This document shows, piece by piece, positions 25,741 through 34,200 of a stretch of DNA of 42,642 nucleotides. Under the pieces are notes generated by a model, which worked only from the letters and a program-made list of their open reading frames with translations, ran no database searches and was not told where the DNA came from. The translations under genes and the position numbers were made by a program. Numbering within the stretch: the stretch's first letter is position 1; each line of letters begins with the position of its first letter. This DNA comes from CALMFQ01 sp964495595 (GTDB taxonomy: Bacteria > Pseudomonadota > Gammaproteobacteria > Burkholderiales > SCOH01), in NCBI GenBank assembly GCA_964495595.1, contig CAZBWH010000021.1, forward strand, positions 1 through 42,642, in the 5' to 3' direction.

Positions 25741-26721
25741 ATGGCTGACCTGATCGATCGCTTTGGCAGACGCGTCGATTACCTGCGCCTGTCGGTAACC
25801 GACCGCTGCGACCTGCGCTGTACCTACTGCATGCCGGAGGGCTTCCGCGACTTCGAAGAACCGGCCCACTGGCTGACCTTCGACGAAATCGAACGCCTGA
25901 TCGGCATTTTTGCCCGCCTTGGCGTCTCCCGCGTCCGCATGACCGGCGGCGAACCACTGTTGCGGCGCAACCTACCCGATCTGGCCCGCCGGCTTTCGTC
26001 GCTGCCCGGCATGCGCGACCTGTCGCTGTCGACCAACGCCACCCAGCTTACCCGCCACGCGACGGCGCTGAAACAGGCCGGGGTCAAGCGCATCAATGTC
26101 AGCCTTGATTCGCTGAAGCCGGATCGCTTTGCCAAAATCTGCGGCCGCGACAGCTATGAGAAAGTCATGGCCGGCCTGCTGGCAGCGAGGCAGGAAGGCT
26201 TCTCGCCGATCAAGCTCAACATGGTGGCCATGAAGGGCGAGAACGACGACGAAATCGACAGCATGGTAGCCTTCTGCCAGCAGCATGGCTTCATCCTGCG
26301 GCTGATCGAGGCCATGCCGATGGGCGACACCGGCCGCAACACCCAATATCTCGACCTGCAACCCGTTGCCGACCGCCTGAAGCAGAAATTCGGCCTGGTC
26401 GAGCGCGTCAGCCCGCTTGGCGCCGGTCCGGCACGTTATCTGAGTAGCACCGATGGCCAGTTTCACATCGGCTTCATTACCCCGATCTCGCAACACTTCT
26501 GCGCCACCTGCAACCGGGTACGCCTGTCGGTCGATGGCACCCTTTACATGTGCCTGGGCCAGGAAGAGCGCTTCGAATTCCGCCCCCTGCTGCGTGGCGG
26601 CGCCACCGATGCCGAGATCGAAACCGCCATCCGCGAGGCGATCGAACTGAAACCGGAACGCCACGAATTCCGCGAACAGCCGCTGAAGCTGGTGCGTTTC
26701 ATGTCGATGACCGGCGGCTGA
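25741..26721 (+). CDS. moaA: GTP 3',8-cyclase MoaA
   Basis: This 326-aa radical SAM enzyme performs the first step of molybdenum cofactor synthesis, turning GTP into 3',8-cyclo-GTP, which MoaC converts to cPMP. The N-terminal cluster motif is C-x3-C-x2-C in 'DRCDLRCTYCMPEG'. 'RMTGGEPLLRRNL' is the GGEP SAM site. The C-terminal, GTP-binding [4Fe-4S] cluster has C-x2-C-x13-C in 'CATCNRVRLSVDG...MC'. The chain ends in Gly-Gly, needed for activity in MoaA. Ribosome-binding site AAGGA is 8 bases from ATG 25741. No other moa gene is in the window. Confidence 0.95.
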   Translation: MADLIDRFGRRVDYLRLSVTDRCDLRCTYCMPEGFRDFEEPAHWLTFDEIERLIGIFARLGVSRVRMTGGEPLLRRNLPDLARRLSSLPGMRDLSLSTNATQLTRHATALKQAGVKRINVSLDSLKPDRFAKICGRDSYEKVMAGLLAARQEGFSPIKLNMVAMKGENDDEIDSMVAFCQQHGFILRLIEAMPMGDTGRNTQYLDLQPVADRLKQKFGLVERVSPLGAGPARYLSSTDGQFHIGFITPISQHFCATCNRVRLSVDGTLYMCLGQEERFEFRPLLRGGATDAEIETAIREAIELKPERHEFREQPLKLVRFMSMTGG

Positions 26722-26732
26722 ATTTCATTGAA

Positions 26733-26859
26733 AACCTTGAACCATAGAGAACACGGAGAACGCTGAGATAACACAGAGAAAACCTGGGGCACGGCCTTAG
26801 GCTTTTAGCTTCTCTCTGTGGCGCCTCTGTGTTCTCAGTGCGCTCTGTGGTTCAAGATT
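26733..26859. repeat. Large imperfect inverted repeat rich in CACAGAG elements
   Basis: Two 49-base arms (26733..26781 and 26811..26859) are imperfectly complementary (roughly three quarters of positions by eye) around a 29-base loop. Each arm contains repeated forms of the heptamer CACAGAG or its complement and a TTGAACC/GGTTCAA end. A short T-run follows the right arm. It fills most of the 201-base moaA-coaBC interval. CACAGAG-type intergenic hairpins occur in many proteobacterial genomes as dispersed, REP-like elements. It could also end the moaA transcript. Confidence 0.8.
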
Positions 26860-26922
26860 TTTAACGCCTCTCCCTAAACGCTAGGTTAAACTTGCGCCAT
26901 CTTTTCACCCGGCGCCTGCTTC

Positions 26923-28107
26923 ATGTCCGCATCGCAAAAAACCGTCCTGCTTGGCATCACTGGCGGCATTGCCGCGTACAAATCGGCTGAACTGACGCGC
27001 TTGCTGGCCAAGGCTGGTTATCAGGTGCAGGTAGTGATGACCGATGCCGCAACCGAGTTTGTCGGCCCGGTCACATTCCAGGCACTGTCCGGACGGCCGG
27101 TCTTCACCAACCAGTGGGATTCGCGCATCGGCAACGGCATGCCGCATATCGACCTGTCGCGTAACGCCGATGCCATCCTGATCGCGCCGGCCAGTGCAGA
27201 CTTCATCCGCAAGCTGGCGCATGGCGCGGCTGACGACCTGCTGTCGCTGTTGTGTTCGGCGCGCGATTGCCCGCTGCTGCTGGCACCGGCGATGAACCGG
27301 CAGATGTGGGAAAACCCGGCCAACCAGCGCAATATCGAACTGCTGCGCCAGGATGGCATTCTGATTCTCGGCCCCGGTTGCGGCGAACAGGCCTGTGGCG
27401 AAACCGGCGATGGGCGGATGCTGGAACCGGAAGAACTGTTCGAGCTGCTGGACAACTTCTTCGCACCCAAGCTGCTGGCCGGCAAACGGGTGGTGATGAC
27501 CGCCGGGCCGACGTTCGAGCCCATCGACGCGGTGCGTGGCATCACCAACTCCAGCTCTGGCAAGATGGGTTATGCGATTGCCCGCGCTGCAATCGCTGCG
27601 GGTGCCGACGTTACGCTGGTCAGCGGCCCGAGTGCCCAGGCCACGCCGCGCGGCGCGCGGCGCATCAATGTACAAAGCGCGCAGGAAATGCTGCAAGCGG
27701 TGTTGCAACATATCGGCACCGCCGACATATTCATCGGCGTCGCCGCGGTGGCCGATTACGCGGTGAAAAACCGCTCCGAACACAAGATCAAGAAAAGCGA
27801 TGCCGACCTGACCATCGAGCTGACGCCGAACCCGGACATTCTCGCCACCGTCGCCAGTCTGCCGGCGGCTCCCTTCTGCGTCGGCTTCGCCGCCGAAAGC
27901 CAGAACCTGCTGCAATACGCGGACGAAAAACGCCGCCGCAAGAAAATCCCGCTGCTGGCCGCCAATCTGGTGCAGTCAGCCTTGGGAGCCGATGACAACG
28001 AACTGATCCTGCTCGACGACGCCGGCCAGCATCCACTGCCGCGGGCTGCTAAGCAGGCACTGGCCCAGCAGTTGATCCGGCACTTAGCCTCCATGCTGCA
28101 GCAGTGA
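26923..28107 (+). CDS. coaBC: Bifunctional phosphopantothenoylcysteine decarboxylase / phosphopantothenate-cysteine ligase CoaBC
   Basis: This 394-aa fusion enzyme for two successive steps of coenzyme A synthesis has both halves complete. The N-terminal flavoprotein CoaC (about 1-190) shows 'LLGITGGIAAYKSAELTRL', 'MPHIDLSRNADAILIAPASA' with the catalytic His, 'APAMNRQMWENPANQRN', and 'GCGEQACGETGDGRM' with the active-site Cys. The C-terminal CTP-dependent CoaB (about 190-394) shows 'TAGPTFEPIDAVRGITNSSS', 'GKMGYAIARAA' and 'AVADYAVKNRSEHKIKK' with the catalytic Lys. Followed after 37 bases by dut, a common pairing in proteobacteria. Start ATG 26923 has no strong ribosome-binding site. Confidence 0.95.
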   Translation: MSASQKTVLLGITGGIAAYKSAELTRLLAKAGYQVQVVMTDAATEFVGPVTFQALSGRPVFTNQWDSRIGNGMPHIDLSRNADAILIAPASADFIRKLAHGAADDLLSLLCSARDCPLLLAPAMNRQMWENPANQRNIELLRQDGILILGPGCGEQACGETGDGRMLEPEELFELLDNFFAPKLLAGKRVVMTAGPTFEPIDAVRGITNSSSGKMGYAIARAAIAAGADVTLVSGPSAQATPRGARRINVQSAQEMLQAVLQHIGTADIFIGVAAVADYAVKNRSEHKIKKSDADLTIELTPNPDILATVASLPAAPFCVGFAAESQNLLQYADEKRRRKKIPLLAANLVQSALGADDNELILLDDAGQHPLPRAAKQALAQQLIRHLASMLQQ

Positions 28108-28144
28108 CACAGCGATTTAATGACCTCCTTGAACCTGGATTCCC

Positions 28145-28594
28145 ATGACCACCATCGACCTGCAAATCCTGGATTCCCGCATCCGCGACAACCTGCCGGC
28201 TTACGCCACCAGTGGTGCGGCCGGCCTTGATCTGCGTGCCTGCCTGGACGCACCGCTGGTGATTGCACCGGGCGAAACCAAGCTGATTCCCACCGGCATT
28301 GCGATCCATCTCGACGATGCCGGGCTGGCGGCGATGATCCTGCCGCGCTCCGGCCTAGGCCACAAACACGGCATTGTGCTCGGCAACCTGGTCGGCTTGA
28401 TCGACTCGGATTATCAGGGGCAGATTTTTGTCTCGTGCTGGAATCGCGGCAAGGAGTCATTCACCATTCAGCCGCTGGAGCGGATTGCGCAAATGGTGAT
28501 CGTGCCGGTAGTACAGGTAGGGTTCAATATCGTCGACAACTTTGCCGACAGTGAACGCGGTGCCGGCGGATTCGGCAGCACCGGCAAGCATTGA
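28145..28594 (+). CDS. dut: dUTP diphosphatase
   Basis: This 149-aa trimeric dUTPase hydrolyses dUTP to dUMP and pyrophosphate, keeping uracil out of DNA and supplying dTMP synthesis. The five family motifs are visible: 'SGAAGLDLRA' (1), 'LPRSGLGHKHGI' (2), 'GNLVGLIDSDYQG' (3, with the catalytic Asp), 'ERIAQMVIVPV' (4), and the C-terminal P-loop-like 'RGAGGFGSTG' (5). Length is standard. It is in a likely operon with coaBC. It ends only 3 bases from the end of the convergent 537-aa gene, leaving no room for a separate terminator. Confidence 0.96.
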   Translation: MTTIDLQILDSRIRDNLPAYATSGAAGLDLRACLDAPLVIAPGETKLIPTGIAIHLDDAGLAAMILPRSGLGHKHGIVLGNLVGLIDSDYQGQIFVSCWNRGKESFTIQPLERIAQMVIVPVVQVGFNIVDNFADSERGAGGFGSTGKH

Positions 28595-28597
28595 TGC

Positions 28598-30211
28598 TCA
28601 ATCCCAGGCGAAAGTAACGCGTTCGAAATCCGGCCCACGCTCCAGCAGCTTGTTGACGCGGGCTCGCCGCAATTGCTCATCCTGCATCAGTTCGACGATG
28701 CGCGCCGGTTTGAACCAGCCGGTCGGCACCAGCAGACTTTGTTCGGCACGCAAGGCCGGCATGTCAGGCAGGATCAGGATAGCAACAAACTGATCCGACC
28801 CGGTCGGGCTCAAGCCCACGGCCCGCATCGCAGCGGCAATTGGCCGGCCCGGCAGGATTCGCACACCGATACTGAGCTGCTCGTCGTCAGACAACCCCAT
28901 CCAGCGCACGACCCCGACACTGATGCCGCCCTCTTCTTCAGTGCGCACAGCCAGCAGTTGCTGATGAGCCACCCGCATTCCAGCGTTGGCCGGGCGGGTC
29001 AGGCCAAACCCCAACGCGCTCTGGTCATCCAGCGCCCAGCGCTCCGGGTTGAGGGTTGACACGGACGGCTGGCCATCATTGGCCGCTGCGCTGCCCCCAC
29101 TGTGGCCAAACAGCTGCATCGAAGCAATGCTGGCACCACGCAGTTCGTTCACCACATAGGGTTGCCGGAATGGTTGGCCACGAACGAACTGATATATCGC
29201 CTCCAGCCCGGCGATGACCTCAGCCTGCCCTTTTGCCCCCCTGCGCGGGTAGGTGCGATCTTCGCCGCCCTTACACCACTGCTGGAAACAACTGACCAGC
29301 GTCGCTAGACAAATCTCGGCCGGAAAATCCTCCCCCAGCCCAAGCTGCGCCGGCGCCTCGCCCATTCGTAACAGTTTGATCCGTTTGGCGATGCTGCGGG
29401 CGAGCTGCGTGGTATCCAGATATCTGGCTCGTGCCGGGTTGGGTGGAGTCCGGTGCAATAGCCCGCCTGCATCAAGATCAACGGCCGGTGCCGATGCCGC
29501 CGCACCGATCGGCTCGCGATGAACAGTGATGTAGTTGGCCCAGCGATCCAGCAAACCGTCGAGCCAGAGCACCTGCCGGGCAGAATTGCCACTGAGCTTG
29601 ACCGAGTCAAGCAACAAGGCCTGCACATACACGGCTGTACAACTGCTGGCCTGGGTATGCGTATTCAGCACATCCTTGACGCCGCGCAACGCCCACCCCC
29701 GCTCGGAGGCCAGATACAGGGAATGGATATCCTGCCAGAATGAGTTCGGCACCGTCCGGTACGCCAGCGCGTATTCACGGATTGCCAATCCCTGGTAACG
29801 CAGGCAACGATGATTGACCAGCGCCACATGCTCACTGACTGCAGCATCCTGCCCGATAGCAGCATGCAGAACATGCAGGTAGGCTGTAACCAGGGCGCGC
29901 CACATGGCGCAGTTGGCCTGCCAAGCGGCCAGTTCGGCGCTGGCGAGCGGCAAGGCCTTGCCCAGATACTTCTTGGCGTTGGCCTCCTGCAGATAGGCGA
30001 TCGTTTCCCGCAGCATTTCCAGCGTGGTCAGCCGGTCCAGTGCAGGAATGCTGGCGCGGTTCAGATCCTGCAGCGCGGCCAGTAACTCCCGGTGCGCCTG
30101 GGGTACGTTGATCATCGGCAACAAAGCCAGCCACTGGCGGCAGCTGCGCTGGTCGGTAAACTCAGGCCGGATGGCCGGATCGATTTCAGGAATCTCGGGC
30201 AATGGCTGCAT
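28598..30211 (-). CDS. Large protein of unknown function (537 aa)
   Basis: I cannot assign a family with confidence. The protein is soluble, with no signal peptide or membrane helix. Residues about 1-330 are mostly helical, Leu/Ala-rich ('VPQAHRELLAALQDLNRAS', 'RLTTLEMLRETIAYLQEANA'), like a bacterial helical-repeat domain. The last 140 residues look beta-rich ('EEGGISVGVVRWMGLSDDEQ', 'LSIGVRILPGRPIAA'). That C-terminal part reminds me of PilZ-like barrels, which would hint at a c-di-GMP-related role, but the RxxxR and D/NxSxxG signature is not visible, so this is weak. ATG 30211 lies 5 bases from the HIT gene, with GAGG upstream; it is the last gene of the asparaginase-like/HIT operon. Confidence 0.8.
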   Translation of the reverse strand: MQPLPEIPEIDPAIRPEFTDQRSCRQWLALLPMINVPQAHRELLAALQDLNRASIPALDRLTTLEMLRETIAYLQEANAKKYLGKALPLASAELAAWQANCAMWRALVTAYLHVLHAAIGQDAAVSEHVALVNHRCLRYQGLAIREYALAYRTVPNSFWQDIHSLYLASERGWALRGVKDVLNTHTQASSCTAVYVQALLLDSVKLSGNSARQVLWLDGLLDRWANYITVHREPIGAAASAPAVDLDAGGLLHRTPPNPARARYLDTTQLARSIAKRIKLLRMGEAPAQLGLGEDFPAEICLATLVSCFQQWCKGGEDRTYPRRGAKGQAEVIAGLEAIYQFVRGQPFRQPYVVNELRGASIASMQLFGHSGGSAAANDGQPSVSTLNPERWALDDQSALGFGLTRPANAGMRVAHQQLLAVRTEEEGGISVGVVRWMGLSDDEQLSIGVRILPGRPIAAAMRAVGLSPTGSDQFVAILILPDMPALRAEQSLLVPTGWFKPARIVELMQDEQLRRARVNKLLERGPDFERVTFAWD

Positions 30212-30216
30212 GATGC

Positions 30217-30633
30217 CTAACCTCGCCCAGTCAGCATGGCTGCCAGCCGCTGGCGCAACCTGTCAGCCAATCCCGGCTGCGTGTGGGCCACGCCGTCACG
30301 CTGCGGCAGCCCCCATACGGGCAGGGGAAAATGCCGGTCGTCGGCATACCGGGGAATAACATGCCAGTGGACGTGTGGCGTCATATTGCCAAAGCTGGCC
30401 AGGTTGATCTTGTCCGGCTGCATCAGCTCACGCAACACAGACTCGACCGCGAACACCACCTGCATCAGTTGCAACGACTCATCCGGCAAGAGATCGGTCA
30501 TCTCGCGCAAATGGCGATTGAGAATCACCCGACAAAATGCAGGGTAATCACGGTCACCAACCAGAACGGCGCGGCACAGCGCCCCTTGCCAGAGCACCTC
30601 GCCGCCGGCTTGTTCACACAATTCACACACCAT
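30217..30633 (-). CDS. HIT family nucleotide hydrolase/transferase
   Basis: This 138-aa histidine-triad protein carries the triad motif 'HVHWHVIPRY' (H-x-H-x-H-hydrophobic2). An upstream 'CELCEQAGGEVLWQ' segment matches the Cys-bearing N terminus of many HIT proteins. HIT enzymes hydrolyse or transfer nucleoside monophosphates from nucleotide conjugates such as adenosine phosphoramidate or dinucleoside polyphosphates. Start ATG 30633 follows GGAG at 6 bases and overlaps the upstream gene by 11 bases; the longer frame to 30717 lacks family similarity. It is the middle gene of a three-gene minus-strand operon. Confidence 0.9.
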   Translation of the reverse strand: MVCELCEQAGGEVLWQGALCRAVLVGDRDYPAFCRVILNRHLREMTDLLPDESLQLMQVVFAVESVLRELMQPDKINLASFGNMTPHVHWHVIPRYADDRHFPLPVWGLPQRDGVAHTQPGLADRLRQRLAAMLTGRG

Positions 30634-31132
30634 CGCTCGCTCCGCTCTCTGCCAGCGCCTCGAATCGCCCCAGTGCGACGTTCTTGCGCACCTGACCTGC
30701 AAGGAACAACTGGCCATTCATGGCAATGTACACCCCTTCCGGTAAAGCCTGAACAGCAGCCAGCGCAAACCCCGCGTTGAATGATGCATCGGAGCAGCGG
30801 AACCGGGCCGGGCTCATCGCGCCGGTCAGCACAATAGTTTTTCCGGGGCGGCCGCGCAAGGCATCGGCCGTCTGCGGCATGGTATCGGTGCCATGAATGA
30901 TCACGATCCTTGACTCCGGGGCATCGTCGACAGCCTGCACGATTTGCAGCCGATCGGCATCGGTCAGCTCCAGACTATCCTTGCGCAACAATGGCTGGAT
31001 GCGGCAAGGCAGGGTCACCCCGCCCTCTTCCAGAATCGAACCGATCATCGGATCACCGATCTCGTAGCCCCCCTTGGCGTCGAAATAAACCTTGTCGAAC
31101 GTGCCGCCAGTGGTAATGATGCAGACAGACAT
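30623..31132 (-). CDS. Single-domain asparaginase-like protein
   Basis: This 169-aa protein corresponds only to the N-terminal domain of L-asparaginases. It has both active-site threonine motifs: 'IITTGGTFDKVYFD' (first catalytic Thr) and 'IIHGTDTMPQTADAL' (Thr-Asp of the second). The usual C-terminal domain (about 150 more residues), which completes the dimer interface and active site in classic enzymes, is absent. The gene ends cleanly by overlapping the HIT start, so it is not obviously a broken gene; short stand-alone members occur in proteobacteria. ATG 31132 is chosen because GAGGG lies 5 bases before it. Whether it is an active asparaginase is uncertain. Confidence 0.85.
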   Translation of the reverse strand: MSVCIITTGGTFDKVYFDAKGGYEIGDPMIGSILEEGGVTLPCRIQPLLRKDSLELTDADRLQIVQAVDDAPESRIVIIHGTDTMPQTADALRGRPGKTIVLTGAMSPARFRCSDASFNAGFALAAVQALPEGVYIAMNGQLFLAGQVRKNVALGRFEALAESGASDGV

Positions 31133-31167
31133 GATGTCCCTCGTTGGAAAGCTGTCTTCCATTGTAG

Positions 31168-31192
31168 AAAAAAAAAGCCGCCCTCAGGCGGC
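31168..31192 (-). terminator. Rho-independent terminator of the FAD/Fe-S oxidoreductase gene
   Basis: On the minus strand a perfect 6-bp GC stem (GCCGCC / GGCGGC, 4-base loop) is followed directly by a run of T (the plus strand shows nine A at 31168..31176). It lies about 45 bases after the stop of the large oxidoreductase gene and just before the asparaginase-like gene, so it separates the two transcription units. Confidence 0.88.
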
Positions 31193-31235
31193 GATTATTA
31201 CAAAGACATACAGGGCTCAGTGGGCTGCATCGAGA

Positions 31236-34200
31236 CTACAGCAACACGCGCTCGATTCCACCGTTGTTGGCCTGATTGACGTAATCCACCAGCCACTGCT
31301 CGCCAAGGATCTTCCTTGCCATCTCGATCACGATGTAATCGGCACTGGTACCGGTGTCATTGTCGTAACGCGACAGCCCCTGCAGACAGGAAGGACAAGA
31401 TGTCAGCACCTTCACCTGCGACGTGCTGTCCTCCTTGCGGATGGCCGCAACGCCCTTCTCCAGTTCTTCCTGCTTGCGAAAGCGCACCTGGGTAGAAATA
31501 TCGGGGCGGCTAACGGCAAACGAACCGGACTCACCGCAGCAGCGATCCGACAACACCACCTTGTCGCCGATCAGCTCGTTGGCAACCTTGATCCCCTGAT
31601 AGGTTTTCATCGGGTTGTGACACGGCTCGTGATACATGTACTTCACCCCNNNNNNNNNNGCCACGCCATCGAGCTTGACTCCTTTTTCCAGCAGGTATTC
31701 ATGAATATCCAGCAAGCGGCAACCGGGGAAGATTTGCTCGAACTGGTATTTCAACAACTGATCCATGCAGGTGCCACAGGACACGATCACCGTCTTGATG
31801 TCCAGATAGTTCAAGGTGTTTGCCACCCGATGGAACAACACCCGGTTTTCAGTAGTGATCTGCTGCCCCTTGTCTTCATTGCCCACCGCCGCCTGTGGAT
31901 AGCCACAGCACAAATAGCCAGGAGGCAATACCGTCGTGGCCCCCACGTGATACAGCATGGCCTGGGTTGCCAGTCCTACCTGGCTGAACAAGCGCTCCGA
32001 GCCACACCCCGGAAAATAGAACACCGCCTCCGATTCTTCTGCGGCACGCTTGGGGTTGCGGATTACCGGAACGATACTGGCGTCCTCGATATCCAGTAGG
32101 GCACGGGCGGTTTTCTTGGGCAGATTGCCCGGCATCGCCTTGTTGAAAAAGTGCACTACCTGCGACTTGATCGTTGGTCTGCCCACGGTTGACGGCGGCG
32201 CAGCCGTCTGCGCCCTAGCTGCCGGCGCAAACAGCTTGGTGCCAAAACGTTGCGCCTTGTAGCCCCATTCGATCATGCTCTTGCGAATCAACTTGATCGC
32301 GGTCGGATCCTTTGCGGTAAGAAAAGCCATGGCAGCGGCCGTACCGGGATTGAATTTCTTGTTGCCGGTCTTGCGCAGGAAATTACGCATCGCCACCGAC
32401 ACATCGCCAAAATCGATTTTCACCGGACACGGATTGACGCACTTGTGACACACCGTACAGTGATCGGCCACGTCGCTCAGCTCGTCAAAATGCTTCAGGC
32501 TGACTCCGCGGCGGGTCTGTTCTTCGTAAAGGAAAGCTTCAGTCAGCAGACCCACGCCAAGAATCTTGTTACGCGGGCTGTAGAGCAGATTGGCGCGCGG
32601 CACATGAGTCGAGCACACCGGTTTGCATTTGCCGCAGCGCAGGCAATCCTTCACCGAATCGGCGATCTTGCCGATGTCCGACTGTTCCAGAATCAACGAC
32701 TCGACACCAAGCAGTTCGAATGACGGCGTGTAGGCATTGCGCAGATCGGCCCCCGGCAGCAGTTTGCCCTTGTTGAAATGACCATTCGGATCAACGCGCT
32801 TCTTGTAATCAACAAACGGACGGATCTCGTCGTCGTGCAGGAACTCCAGCTTGGTGATGCCGATACCATGCTCTCCGGAAATCACCCCATTCAGACTGCG
32901 CGCAAGCTCCATAATCCGTGCCACGGCCTTGTGCGCGGTCTGCAGCATTTCGTAATCATCCGAATTCACCGGCAGATTGGTATGCACATTGCCGTCACCA
33001 GCATGCATGTGCAAGGCCACGAAAGCCCTGCCGCGCAGCACTTTCTGGTGAAGAGCGTTGACAGCCTTGAGGATCGGTTCATCGGTCTTGCCGGAAAACA
33101 GCGATTCAAGGTCAGCCAGCACCTCCCGCTTCCAGCTCACCCGCAACACGAAATCACGCAGGGCATGAAATACGCTCTGCGGTGTTTCTTCCTGCGCCAG
33201 ATCCTTTTCCAGCGGCGCACCGGGAAAACCGGTCAGGTACATCTCGAACGCCACATCGAGATGGTCGAGAATCCATTCCCATCGCACACGCACCTGTTCG
33301 ATCAAATCCAGCGCCGAATCACGACGATCTCCAATCAACTCCGCATGGCTGATGCTCGGCGCATCGGCATCGTCAACCGGCAGATTGCCGCGGAAGAACT
33401 TGCCCAGCTTGTCGAGCAACTTGATCTTGTTGGCAATCGACAGCTCAATATTGATCCGCTCGATGCCATCCGAATAGTCCCCCAGGCGATCCAGCGGAAT
33501 CACCACATCTTCATTGATCTTGAAGGCATTGGTGTGGCGCGCAATCGCCGCAGTGCGCGAGCGATCCAGCCAGAATTTCTTGCGCGCTTCCGGCGTCACC
33601 GCAACAAACCCTTCGCCCGCGCGCGCATTCGCCAGGCGTACCACCTGGCTAGCGGCTTCGCCCACGGCGTTTTCATCATCCGAGACGATATCGGCGATCA
33701 GCACCATTTTGGGCCGGCCACGCGATTTAGCCTTGGTGGCGTAACCCACGGCCCTTACATAACGCCAGTCGAGGTGCTCCAGGCCAGCCAGTTGCACCAG
33801 CGGATGCTGGTCGAGGTAATTCTTGATTTCGACAATCGCCGGCGTGGCACGCGATACTTCGCCGAAGAATTCCAGGCAAACGGTACGGATATGGTTCGGC
33901 ATGCGGTGCAACACGAAACGCGCCGAAGTAATGATTCCGTCGGTACCTTCCTTCTGCACCCCCGGCAGGCCGGCGAGGAACTTGTCGGTCACATCCTTAC
34001 CCAGGCCGACTTTACGAAACTGCTTGCCGGGGATTTCCAGAATGTCTTCGCCAATCCTGGTTTTGCCATCTTCCTTGAGCTTGATCACACGGAATCTGGC
34101 CAGTTCGATATCGTGGATCTTGCCGAAATTATGCTCCAGCCGCTCGATGAACAGCCAGTTTCCATCCGGATCAACCATCTTCCAGCTGGCAAGATTATCC

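Noticed and set aside
30623..31132. Asparaginase as a truncated pseudogene
   Set aside because: The frame is clean, both catalytic motifs are kept, the end overlaps the next gene in an operon-like way, and short members exist in the family.
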